DNA from: Candidatus Cloacimonadota bacterium
GTDB taxonomy: Bacteria > Cloacimonadota > Cloacimonadia > JGIOTU-2
NCBI GenBank assembly: GCA_016932035.1
Contig: JAFGDR010000031.1
Span: 1 to 64,000 of the forward strand
Reading direction: 5' to 3'
Length of the DNA stretch: 64,000 bases
This document shows, piece by piece, positions 17,717 through 25,744 of the stretch. A program made the translations under genes and the position numbers. The stretch's first letter is position 1, and each line of letters starts with the position of its first letter. A model generated the notes under the pieces. It did no database searches. It was not told the origin of the DNA and saw nothing but the letters and a program-made list of their open reading frames with translations.

Positions 17717-18292
17717 ATGAAGATAAAAACATTGTTTGATGATGCCCTTCGAGAGCACAAGAAAGTAATTGACGGACTGGGTGTGTTTTATCCAAAAATC
17801 AGCGAGATTGCAACCCTACTTTCCAAAGCCTTGAAAAGAGATAATAAGATACTGCTTTGTGGAAATGGCGGAAGCGCTGCAGATTCCCAGCATATTGCAA
17901 CAGAGTTTATTGTCAGGTTTCGTGGTGATTTCAACAGGCGCTCACTTCCGGCTATCGCACTTACAACAGACACATCCCTTCTTACTGCATGCGCTAATGA
18001 TTACGGCTTCGACGAAATATTCAAAAGACAGGTCGAAGGATTGGGAAATGAAGGCGACATCCTGATAGGCATCAGCACGAGCGGGAATTCCCCCAATGTT
18101 TTTCATGCAATAGAATATGCAAATGATCATAATATAACAACAATTTTATTAGCTGGCAAAGATGGCGGAACGATCTCAAAGATAGCGCAGCATGCGATCG
18201 TGATCCCTCATCATGATACTGCCCGGATTCAGGAAGCACATATTACCATAGGACACATTCTGTGTAGACTTACCGAAGAACTCGTTTTTTAA
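17717..18292 (+). CDS. gmhA: sedoheptulose 7-phosphate isomerase
   Basis: A 191-residue SIS-domain enzyme that converts sedoheptulose-7-phosphate to D-glycero-D-manno-heptose-7-phosphate, the first step to ADP-heptose for lipopolysaccharide core. LLCGNGGSAADSQHIATEF (near residue 50) is the phosphate-binding loop; ANDYGFDEIF, ISTSGNSPNV and the C-terminal HITIGHILCRLTE with its active-site His are all characteristic of GmhA. Supports a lipopolysaccharide-bearing outer membrane. There is a 61-nt gap after rodA and 25 nt before the next small gene. Confidence 0.93.
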   Translation: MKIKTLFDDALREHKKVIDGLGVFYPKISEIATLLSKALKRDNKILLCGNGGSAADSQHIATEFIVRFRGDFNRRSLPAIALTTDTSLLTACANDYGFDEIFKRQVEGLGNEGDILIGISTSGNSPNVFHAIEYANDHNITTILLAGKDGGTISKIAQHAIVIPHHDTARIQEAHITIGHILCRLTEELVF

Positions 18293-18317
18293 TAAATCCA
18301 ATAGATAAGGAGATGAA

Positions 18318-18599
18318 ATGGCCAAGAAAAAGGAAACTAGTGAAAAATATGCCTATGATGCAAAGAAATTCTGCGTACCTGTTACAAAGATCGGCAGCCT
18401 GGAGAGCATCCAGTTCGTGATCGATGATTTCATTGAGAAGAAGGTAACATTCTGCGTTGACGGAAGCGACGATCGCTGGGAAGTCTGGCGCATCGAAGAA
18501 GAAGGAGATTCAGATAAGATCAAGAAAAAAGACTACCCGAGAAAGCCAAAATTCCTCTATATTGATGGCGATAAAGTCGAGTATGTCATTAAAAAGTAA
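18318..18599 (+). CDS. small protein of unknown function
   Basis: A 93-residue protein not recognised from any family. It has a highly charged N-terminus ([11 protein letters not shown]), a central segment [23 protein letters not shown], a tryptophan pair in [12 protein letters not shown], and a Lys-rich end with [17 protein letters not shown]. It appears soluble, with no signal peptide or membrane helix. The AAGGAG at 18308-18313 is a good ribosome binding site. It lies between gmhA and eno on the same strand with short gaps, probably one transcript. The good ribosome site and codon usage like its neighbours argue that it is real. Confidence 0.7.
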   Translation: MAKKKETSEKYAYDAKKFCVPVTKIGSLESIQFVIDDFIEKKVTFCVDGSDDRWEVWRIEEEGDSDKIKKKDYPRKPKFLYIDGDKVEYVIKK

Positions 18600-18610
18600 A
18601 AGGAGAATAT

Positions 18611-19891
18611 ATGTCTCTAATTGATGGAATTTTTGCCCGTGAGATTTTAGATTCCCGCGGGAATCCAACCGTCGAAGTTGATGTTATGCTCGAATCTGGA
18701 TTCTGGGGCCGGGCAGCTGTTCCTTCCGGAGCATCAACCGGCGAATATGAAGCAGTCGAACTGCGCGATGAAGATAACGACAGATACAACGGACGAGGTG
18801 TACTTGTAGCCGTTAAAAATATAAATGAGATTCTTGCACCAGAAATACTTGGAATGGAAAGCGATCAACAGGTTCAGATAGACGAAGTTATGTGCGACAT
18901 GGATAGAACCCCGAATAAGAGCAAGCTTGGAGCAAATGCTGTACTCGGTGTTTCCATGGCTGTTGCACGAGCGACAGCACTGGAATTGGAAATTCCTCTT
19001 TATCGCTACCTCGGCGGAGTCAATGCTAAGACACTCCCCGTACCCATGCTGAACGTGCTCAATGGCGGCAAACATGCAGATAATAATGTTGATATTCAGG
19101 AATTCATGATCGTTCCATTTGGTGCCGAAAATTTCTCACAAGCATTGCAAATGGCAACAGAAACCTTTCATGCGCTTAAGACGATCTTGAAAAATGGCGG
19201 ATATAACACCGCTGTTGGTGATGAAGGCGGGTTTGCACCAAATCTTGGTTCAAACGAAGATGCTCTTAAATTCATTCTTCGGGCAATCGAAACCGCCGGA
19301 TATAGACCCGGTGAAGATATTGCTATTGCCCTCGACTCTGCGGCATCATCATTTTACCAGTCTGGTAAATATGTGTTCAATACAGGGAAAACAGAAAAAC
19401 TAACCAGCACCGAGCTTATTGATATATATAAAGAATGGGCACAAAAGTATCCCATTATCTCACTCGAAGACGGACTTGATGAGAATGACTGGAAGGGCTG
19501 GAAGTTACTTACCGATGAGCTTGGTTCTAAAATCCAAATCGTTGGCGACGATCTGTTCGTTACAAATATCGAACGGCTCAACCAGGGTATAACATCTGGC
19601 GTTGCCAACTCTATTCTGATCAAACTCAACCAGATCGGTACGGTCACAGAAACCCTCGACACGATTGAAAAAGCGCATAAAGCAGGTTATACTACCGTCA
19701 TTTCACACCGCTCTGGTGAAACGTGCGATACCTTCATAGCCGATCTTGCAGTAGCAGTGAACAGCGGACAGATCAAGACCGGTTCTACATGCAGATCGGA
19801 ACGAATTGCAAAATACAATCAACTTCTTCGTATTGAAGGTGAGCTTGGCAAGGCTGCGCGATTTCCCGGTAAAAGCATCTTTCAAAGATAA
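18611..19891 (+). CDS. eno: enolase
   Basis: A 426-residue phosphopyruvate hydratase, converting 2-phosphoglycerate to phosphoenolpyruvate in glycolysis. Recognised by [17 protein letters not shown] at the start, [14 protein letters not shown], the Mg-binding aspartate and glutamate motifs ([29 protein letters not shown]), the catalytic Lys in [14 protein letters not shown] and the C-terminal [18 protein letters not shown]. In that last motif the common GETED is GETCD: a Cys replaces a usually conserved Glu, not one of the catalytic residues. An AGGAG precedes the start. The gene is followed closely by an ftsB-like gene, a common arrangement. Confidence 0.96.
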   Translation: MSLIDGIFAREILDSRGNPTVEVDVMLESGFWGRAAVPSGASTGEYEAVELRDEDNDRYNGRGVLVAVKNINEILAPEILGMESDQQVQIDEVMCDMDRTPNKSKLGANAVLGVSMAVARATALELEIPLYRYLGGVNAKTLPVPMLNVLNGGKHADNNVDIQEFMIVPFGAENFSQALQMATETFHALKTILKNGGYNTAVGDEGGFAPNLGSNEDALKFILRAIETAGYRPGEDIAIALDSAASSFYQSGKYVFNTGKTEKLTSTELIDIYKEWAQKYPIISLEDGLDENDWKGWKLLTDELGSKIQIVGDDLFVTNIERLNQGITSGVANSILIKLNQIGTVTETLDTIEKAHKAGYTTVISHRSGETCDTFIADLAVAVNSGQIKTGSTCRSERIAKYNQLLRIEGELGKAARFPGKSIFQR

Positions 19892-19901
19892 ATAATTAAC
19901 C

Positions 19902-20237
19902 ATGGAAGCTCGAAGAAGGAAGAAGTCCAATGGGTGGCGTACCAACGTGACGATCTTTCTGATTCTTATCCTTCTCGGGCTGGTGTGGTTTCTGTTTTTT
20001 TATAAATACAGCGTTATCAAGATATTCAGAACAAAATTCTTCATCGATCAGAACGTTGAGCAGATTGATGAACTTGCTCAAGAGAGAGACCAGCTGGAAG
20101 AAGAGAGAGAAAAGCTCGCAGAACAGGATCCTAAAACAATTGAGAAGAAAGCCAGAGAATTAGGCTTGGCAAAAGAGGGTGAAACCATCATTCGAATTAA
20201 AAAAGTGAGTGAAGACGAAGATGAGAAGGATAATTAA
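19902..20237 (+). CDS. FtsB/DivIC-like septum formation initiator
   Basis: A 111-residue bitopic protein: a basic N-terminus (MEARRRKKSNGWR), one membrane helix (about residues 16-34), then a periplasmic coiled coil (about 48-80, with DELAQERDQLEEEREKLAEQ) and a terminal motif KKARELGLAKEGETIIRI. The final motif (ARExLGxxxPGExxx) is typical of DivIC/FtsB, which join FtsL and FtsQ in the divisome. Position directly after eno (10 nt) matches the order seen widely. It overlaps the following deaminase gene by 17 nt. Confidence 0.82.
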   Translation: MEARRRKKSNGWRTNVTIFLILILLGLVWFLFFYKYSVIKIFRTKFFIDQNVEQIDELAQERDQLEEEREKLAEQDPKTIEKKARELGLAKEGETIIRIKKVSEDEDEKDN

Positions 20238-21513
20238 AGGGAAAATCCTATCACCAATCTCACCGGAGAGAGTGTTGTATCTCGATCCAGGTTATCTTGT
20301 CCTTACCGAAGACGGTATGATCGAACAAGTCGCTAACGATATTCCACACAAGCAACATAAGAGAGATTATCTCATCGACCTTTCAGAAAAACTCATCATT
20401 CCCGGATTTGTTGATATCCATAATCATCTCCCTCAATTTACGCTTAGTGGTCTTTACAGAGGAACATTACTCGAGTGGCTGGATAATATAATATTTCCAT
20501 CAGAAGAACGATTCTCATCACAAGAAATTGCAGAGAGCTATGCAGAAAAATTTTTCCAGGAACTTTTACGCATGGGAACTACGACAACAAGTTCCTATGT
20601 GACGGTCCATAAAAAAGCAACAGACATAGCATTTCAAAAAGCTGAGAAGTCAGGTATTCGTGCCTTTCTTGGGAATGTACTTATGGATCGTGATGTGCCG
20701 GAATATCTCAGGAAAGATACAAATTATTTGTTGAAAGATTCAAAAGATCTTATTGAAAAATGGAATGGGGCTGATGCAGGACGATTGCATTATGTGCTCA
20801 CACCCCGCTATGTGCCTTCCTGCACGCTGGATCTATTGAACGGGATAGGAAAAATTGCCGAAGAATATAACGTTCATATCCAATCACATCTTGCAGAAAG
20901 CACCTCTGAAATAGCCACTGTCATGAGAATGTATCCGGACTTTGAGAACTATACGGATATATATCTGAAAACAGGTCTTCTCACAGAAAAAACGATCATG
21001 GCACACTGTATTTATCTGGAAGAAGATGAGGTGAAGGTTTTAGAAAGGACAGGCACAAAGATCGCGCATTGCCCCTCATCGAATATATTCCTGCAAAGTG
21101 GCATTATGCCCTATCGCAGATTGGAAGAAAACGATATTCACATCGGACTTGGCACGGATGTGGGTGCCGGATACAGCCTTTCTATGTATTCGGAAATGCG
21201 AGTAGCGATCGAGTCATCCAAGTCAATATCCTTCCTGTATCCAGACCAGGAATATAAACCGCTTTCATCAATCGAAGCGTTTTATCTTGCAACACTCGGT
21301 GGTGCAAAAGCTCTTTGCCTGGAAAATGAGATCGGCAGTTTCGAGGCAGGAAAGAGTGCTGATTTTACTGTCTTGGATGTTAATAGGCTGAACATCTGTG
21401 ATGAAAGTTTTTTCCAGAATCCAGAAGACCTTTTATCAAAACTCATATACGGCAATGGGGAGGATTATGTTGAGGAAGTTTATATAAGAGGGAAACGGGT
21501 ATTTAGAAAATAA
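20221..21513 (+). CDS. guaD: guanine deaminase (amidohydrolase)
   Basis: A 430-residue TIM-barrel amidohydrolase converting guanine to xanthine and ammonia. Diagnostic pieces: PGFVDIHNHLPQF with the metal HxH at residues 67-69, LEWLDNIIFPSEERF, GTTTTSSYVTVH, LMDRDVPEYL, LTPRYVPSC, IQSHLAEST, MAHCIYLEEDEV, HCPSSNIFLQSG and GLGTDVGAG carrying the metal Asp. This set is specific to guanine deaminase among amidohydrolases. ATG 20221 is chosen; a GTG at 20209 would add four residues. It overlaps the ftsB-like gene by 17 nt. Purine-salvage neighbours are absent. Confidence 0.87.
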   Translation: MRRIIKGKILSPISPERVLYLDPGYLVLTEDGMIEQVANDIPHKQHKRDYLIDLSEKLIIPGFVDIHNHLPQFTLSGLYRGTLLEWLDNIIFPSEERFSSQEIAESYAEKFFQELLRMGTTTTSSYVTVHKKATDIAFQKAEKSGIRAFLGNVLMDRDVPEYLRKDTNYLLKDSKDLIEKWNGADAGRLHYVLTPRYVPSCTLDLLNGIGKIAEEYNVHIQSHLAESTSEIATVMRMYPDFENYTDIYLKTGLLTEKTIMAHCIYLEEDEVKVLERTGTKIAHCPSSNIFLQSGIMPYRRLEENDIHIGLGTDVGAGYSLSMYSEMRVAIESSKSISFLYPDQEYKPLSSIEAFYLATLGGAKALCLENEIGSFEAGKSADFTVLDVNRLNICDESFFQNPEDLLSKLIYGNGEDYVEEVYIRGKRVFRK

Positions 21514-21629
21514 TTTTCTCAGAGGATTATACATGCTAGTAATTCTTGACACCAGCGGAGCATATGAAACTTTTCTGAACTTATGATAAAGGATATAGAA
21601 AAAATAATCGGTATTATAATTATTAATTC

Positions 21630-21694
21630 ACCGCCCTGCCGGTTCTGACATGATTATGTCGAGCCGCGACGGGGCAACCTGTGGCGGTTTTTTT
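21630..21694 (+). promoter_or_regulatory. structured leader / attenuator-like RNA upstream of ileS
   Basis: ACCGCC (21630-21635) can pair with GGCGGT (21683-21688), and the pairing runs into seven T (21688-21694), as in an intrinsic terminator. Inside, GGTT-c-TGACAT (21641-21651) pairs with ATGTCG-AGCC (21656-21665) around GATT. The 3' arm GCGG can alternatively pair with CCGC at 21664-21667. The element ends about 30 nt before the ileS start. It may be a plain terminator for guaD or a regulatory leader; the T-box consensus was not found. Confidence 0.5.
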
Positions 21695-21723
21695 ATATCC
21701 AAAATAAATACATGGGGTACACT

Positions 21724-24700
21724 ATGTTCAAAAAGATCGATGTCAAAGCAAAGCCTGCTGAGTTTGAAAAGCCACTACGAGAGTATTGGAACAAACATAA
21801 TATTCCTCGAAAAAGCGAGGATTTCCGCGAAGGTGCACCAAAGTTTGTTTTTTATGAAGGACCTCCAACCGCGAATGGCATGCCCGGCATTCATCATGCG
21901 ATAAGCAGAACCCTCAAAGATGTTGTTTGCCGATATAAAACCATGAAGGGATTCCAGGTTCGCAGAAAAGCCGGTTGGGATACTCACGGACTGCCAGTTG
22001 AGATCGAGGTGCAGAAACAACTTGGTTTTTCGGTCAAGAAAGAGATCGAGGAATACGGTATCGAGAAATTCAATAAGAAATGCCGAGAGTCTGTCTTTAC
22101 GTATGAGAAAGAATGGCGTGAGATGACGAATCTACTCGGTTACTGGCTCGATCTTGATGATCCTTATATCACACTGAAAAATGATTACATCGAAACCGTG
22201 TGGTGGATTCTCAATCAATACTGGAAAAAGGATATGATTTATGTCGATAAAAAGATCGTTCCTTTCTGTCCAAGCTGTGGCACCCCGCTTTCCGATCATG
22301 AAGTAGCTCAAGGCTATAGGGAAGTTGAAGATCCCTCTGTGTACGTTCGGTTCAAAGCAAAAGATGAGGAAAACACCTCTTTCCTTGCATGGACAACGAC
22401 CCCCTGGACACTTATTTCTAACGTTGCCCTTGTCGTTCATCCTGATTATGACTATGTGAAAGTGAAAACTGGTGATGAATATCTTATACTTGCAAAAGCC
22501 AGATTAGATGTACTCCGCGAGGAATATGAAATTGTAGAAACCTATAAAGGCAAAGACCTTGAATATAAAGAATATGAACAGCTCTTTCCATTTATAAAAC
22601 CCGAGGAAAAAGCATTTTATGTAGCACTCGGAGATTATGTTACGCTAGAGGACGGAACGGGAATTGTTCATACCGCACCTGCATTTGGTGAAGAGGACTT
22701 TTCAATCGGTAAGGAATATGACCTTCCATTCATGCGACCAGTAGATGAAGAAGGAAAATTCACAGAAGAGATCACGAATTGGGCTGGCATTTTCATCAAA
22801 GATGCAGATAAAGATATTATAAAATACATGAACATGAACGGAATGCTTTATTTCCGTGCACAAATGAAACATACCTATCCATTCTGCTGGCGCTGCGACA
22901 GCCCTCTTATCTATTTTGCTCGTAAATCATGGTATATCAGAACAACTGCTTATAATGATAAGATGATCGAGAACAATAAAAAGATCAACTGGTATCCTCC
23001 ATATGTTGGAGAGGGACGATTCGGAGACTGGCTTATAAATAACATCGATTGGGCTATCAGCCGCGACCGCTACTGGGGTACACCTCTTAACATCTGGCTG
23101 TGTCAGAACTGCGGACATCAAGATTCTCCGGATTCAATAAAAGAGTTGTGTGAAAAAGGAAACCTGGCTGATGGAAGTCCAGTTCCAGAGGATATCGAAT
23201 TGCATAGACCCTATGTGGATGATGTCGTCTTTACGTGCCCAAAGTGCGGCGGCGTTATGAAAAGGACTCCAGAGGTCATCGATTGCTGGTTCGACTCCGG
23301 CTCAATGCCTTTCGGACAGTGGCACTATCCATTTGAAAAGGAAGACATCTTCGATACCGAACTTTTCCCCGCAGATTTCATCGCAGAAGGGATCGACCAG
23401 ACTAGAGGATGGTTCTATACCATGTTGGCAATCGCGACCTTTATAAAAGGAGAATCATCCTATAAAAGTTGTCTTGTGAACGAACTGGTTCTTGATAAAC
23501 ATGGAAAGAAGATGAGCAAGTCCAAAGGAAATGCTGTGGATGTCTTTAAGATACTGGAAAAATACGGCGCAGACGCTACACGTTGGTACATGCTCTCGGT
23601 TAGTCCCCCGTGGATTCCTACGCGCTTCGATGAAGAAGGAGTTCTTGAAGTAAATAATAAATTTATCGGCACATTGAAAAACGTAGCATCGTTCTTTGCG
23701 ACCTATGGAAATATCGATAAGTTTGATTATCATGAATATTCTATTGCACCTGCAGATCGTCCCGAACTCGATCGATGGATCATATCTCGACTGAACTCGG
23801 TTATCAAAAAGGTTAATGATTTCAATGAAAAGTATGATCTTACCAGAGCAGTTCGACTTCTTCAGGCATTTGTTATCAATGATGTGAGTAACTGGTATGT
23901 AAGACGAATTCGAAAGCGTGTATGGGCATCAGGAATGGAAGATGACAAGGTTTCTGCATATATGACATTGTATGAAGTTCTGCTAGCCATATCCAAGCTG
24001 TGCGCGCCTTATGCCCCGTATATTTCAGAAGAGATATATCGATCCTTAACAGGAAAAGAGAGCGTACATCTCGAAGATTATCCAGTTGCAGAAGAAGAGA
24101 TGATACTTCCTGAACTCGAGAAGGAAATGCAGAACGTAATTGATATTGTATCACTTGCGAGAGCCGCACGAAACGAGGTGCAGATCAAGATACGACAGCC
24201 ACTTAGAACACTTTATGTTCCAGCATCATTACAGGATGTTGTTCAACGCATGGAAGCGCTTATCATCGAAGAGATAAATGTCCATGATATTGAATGCGTG
24301 GAAGACACATCTTGCTTTATGGACTATAGTGTTAAACCAGATTATAAAGTCCTTGGACCACTTTATGGTAAACATATGTCGCACATTGCTCAGGCACTTA
24401 AGAACATGGATGCCAACCACCTGATTGCCGTTTTGAACAAGGAAGGCGTCTATCATCTTGATATCGACACAAATGAAATCAAGCTTACGAAAGAGAGCCT
24501 GCAGATAGAAACTCAAAACAAAGAAGGTTACGTGTACGGTGAAGAAGGTGATGTGTTTGTGGCTTTGAACACACGCATTGATCAAGAGCTTCTTCTCGAA
24601 GGAAATGCACGAGAGCTGGTGAATAAAATTCAGTTTATGCGAAAAAAAGAGGATTTCGACATCATGGACAGGATTAAGATATCGTTCTACACGGAATCCG

Positions 24701-24852
24701 GGGATGTAAAAGAAACCTTTGAGAAATTTGCGTCTTATATTAAGAAAGAAACCTTAGCCAAAGAGATCATTGAAATCGAAAGTCCAGAAGGCATGAAAAA
24801 CTGGAATGTTAATGATAACGAGGTTTTTCTTAGTGTGAAAACAGTTTCATAA
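21724..24852 (+). CDS. ileS: isoleucyl-tRNA synthetase
   Basis: A 1042-residue class I synthetase charging tRNA-Ile. The HIGH motif appears as NGMPGIHHAISRTLKD, the GIHH form found in eukaryotic-like IleS, and the KMSKS loop is GKKMSKSKGN. The editing domain shows LAWTTTPWTL and GTGIVHTAPAFGEED. CPSC, CQNC and CPKC pairs may bind zinc. The anticodon-binding domain (ELDRWIISRLN, VSNWYVRRIRKR) and a C-terminal extension of about 200 residues complete the normal long form. ATG 21724 gives the usual MFKK start; ATG 21712 is possible. No clear ribosome binding site. A terminator follows at 24878. Confidence 0.95.
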   Translation: MFKKIDVKAKPAEFEKPLREYWNKHNIPRKSEDFREGAPKFVFYEGPPTANGMPGIHHAISRTLKDVVCRYKTMKGFQVRRKAGWDTHGLPVEIEVQKQLGFSVKKEIEEYGIEKFNKKCRESVFTYEKEWREMTNLLGYWLDLDDPYITLKNDYIETVWWILNQYWKKDMIYVDKKIVPFCPSCGTPLSDHEVAQGYREVEDPSVYVRFKAKDEENTSFLAWTTTPWTLISNVALVVHPDYDYVKVKTGDEYLILAKARLDVLREEYEIVETYKGKDLEYKEYEQLFPFIKPEEKAFYVALGDYVTLEDGTGIVHTAPAFGEEDFSIGKEYDLPFMRPVDEEGKFTEEITNWAGIFIKDADKDIIKYMNMNGMLYFRAQMKHTYPFCWRCDSPLIYFARKSWYIRTTAYNDKMIENNKKINWYPPYVGEGRFGDWLINNIDWAISRDRYWGTPLNIWLCQNCGHQDSPDSIKELCEKGNLADGSPVPEDIELHRPYVDDVVFTCPKCGGVMKRTPEVIDCWFDSGSMPFGQWHYPFEKEDIFDTELFPADFIAEGIDQTRGWFYTMLAIATFIKGESSYKSCLVNELVLDKHGKKMSKSKGNAVDVFKILEKYGADATRWYMLSVSPPWIPTRFDEEGVLEVNNKFIGTLKNVASFFATYGNIDKFDYHEYSIAPADRPELDRWIISRLNSVIKKVNDFNEKYDLTRAVRLLQAFVINDVSNWYVRRIRKRVWASGMEDDKVSAYMTLYEVLLAISKLCAPYAPYISEEIYRSLTGKESVHLEDYPVAEEEMILPELEKEMQNVIDIVSLARAARNEVQIKIRQPLRTLYVPASLQDVVQRMEALIIEEINVHDIECVEDTSCFMDYSVKPDYKVLGPLYGKHMSHIAQALKNMDANHLIAVLNKEGVYHLDIDTNEIKLTKESLQIETQNKEGYVYGEEGDVFVALNTRIDQELLLEGNARELVNKIQFMRKKEDFDIMDRIKISFYTESGDVKETFEKFASYIKKETLAKEIIEIESPEGMKNWNVNDNEVFLSVKTVS

Positions 24853-24877
24853 ATAAATATTCGAAATTATTGAGGAC

Positions 24878-24904
24878 AGGAGCGCTTTCGGGTGCTCCTT
24901 TTTT
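24878..24904 (+). terminator. intrinsic terminator after ileS
   Basis: AGGAGCGC (24878-24885) pairs with GTGCTCCT region (24892-24899; one G-T pair) around TTTCGG, followed by six T. It lies 25 nt after the ileS stop. The downstream gene is convergent, so this terminates the ileS transcript. Confidence 0.8.
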
Positions 24905-24982
24905 AACTCGCGGATTGACGATGACTATATCAGAAAATATATTATTCACCTCTTTACTAAGCCCCAGCTTAGTAAAGGAAGA

Positions 24983-25744
24983 TTATAAATCAACCTCAAT
25001 CCCCACCGGGCAATGATCCGATCCCATAACATCGGAAAGAATAAAAGCATCCTTAAGATGTGGACGTAGCATTTGTGAGATCAGGAAGTAATCGATCCTC
25101 CATCCCACATTATTTGCACGGGCATTGAACATATAGCTCCACCACGAATAATTACCCCCATCTTCATTGAATTCACGAAACGTATCGATGAATCCTGCAT
25201 CGACGATCTTATCAAAATCTTCTCTCTCTTCATCAGTGAAACCAGCATTATGACGATTGTCTTTTGGACGGGCCAGATCGATCTCCTTATGTGCAACATT
25301 AAGATCACCGCAGAAGATCACGGGCTTGTTCCCTTCAAGATTTTTCATATAAGCAAGGAAATCCTTATCCCACACCTGCCGGTATTCGAGTCGTGTCAGC
25401 CCTCTCTGTGAATTGGGAGTATACACGTTCACAAAATAGAAATTCTCATATTCCAAGGTAATAATCCTGCCTTCATTATCATGCATGACAATTCCCATAT
25501 CATTATAAACTCCGACGGGCTTATATTTGGTGAGAATTGCTGTTCCCGCATATCCTTTCTTCACCGCATAATTCCAATAGTCATTGTATTCGGGAAGGTC
25601 GAGGTCCACCTGTCCCTCCTGCAACTTTGTTTCCTGGATGCACAAAAAATCAGGATCGGAGTCCCTTAAAAAATCCAGAAAACCTTTCTTTAATAAAGCC
25701 CGAAGCCCGTTTACATTCCAGGATATCATTTTATAGTTTGGCAT
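24983..25744 (-). CDS. xth: exodeoxyribonuclease III / AP endonuclease
   Basis: A 253-residue ExoIII-family nuclease of base excision repair that cleaves at abasic sites and trims 3' ends. Family motifs: ISWNVNGLRALLKKG, CIQETKLQEGQ (metal Glu), NVYTPNSQRGLTRLEYR, FCGDLNVAHKEIDL (catalytic Asp and Asn), AGFIDTFREF, YSWWSYMFNARANNVGWRIDYF and SDHCPVGIEVDL with the catalytic His. The start at 25744 (MPNYKMISWNVNG) overlaps the end of the upstream STAS/kinase gene by 14 nt; Met6 (25729) is an alternative start without overlap. Confidence 0.94.
   Translation of the reverse strand: MPNYKMISWNVNGLRALLKKGFLDFLRDSDPDFLCIQETKLQEGQVDLDLPEYNDYWNYAVKKGYAGTAILTKYKPVGVYNDMGIVMHDNEGRIITLEYENFYFVNVYTPNSQRGLTRLEYRQVWDKDFLAYMKNLEGNKPVIFCGDLNVAHKEIDLARPKDNRHNAGFTDEEREDFDKIVDAGFIDTFREFNEDGGNYSWWSYMFNARANNVGWRIDYFLISQMLRPHLKDAFILSDVMGSDHCPVGIEVDL

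Noticed and set aside
21514-21723. T-box riboswitch upstream of ileS
   Set aside because: The conserved AGGGTGGNACCGCG motif was not found; only the terminator-like end is present.
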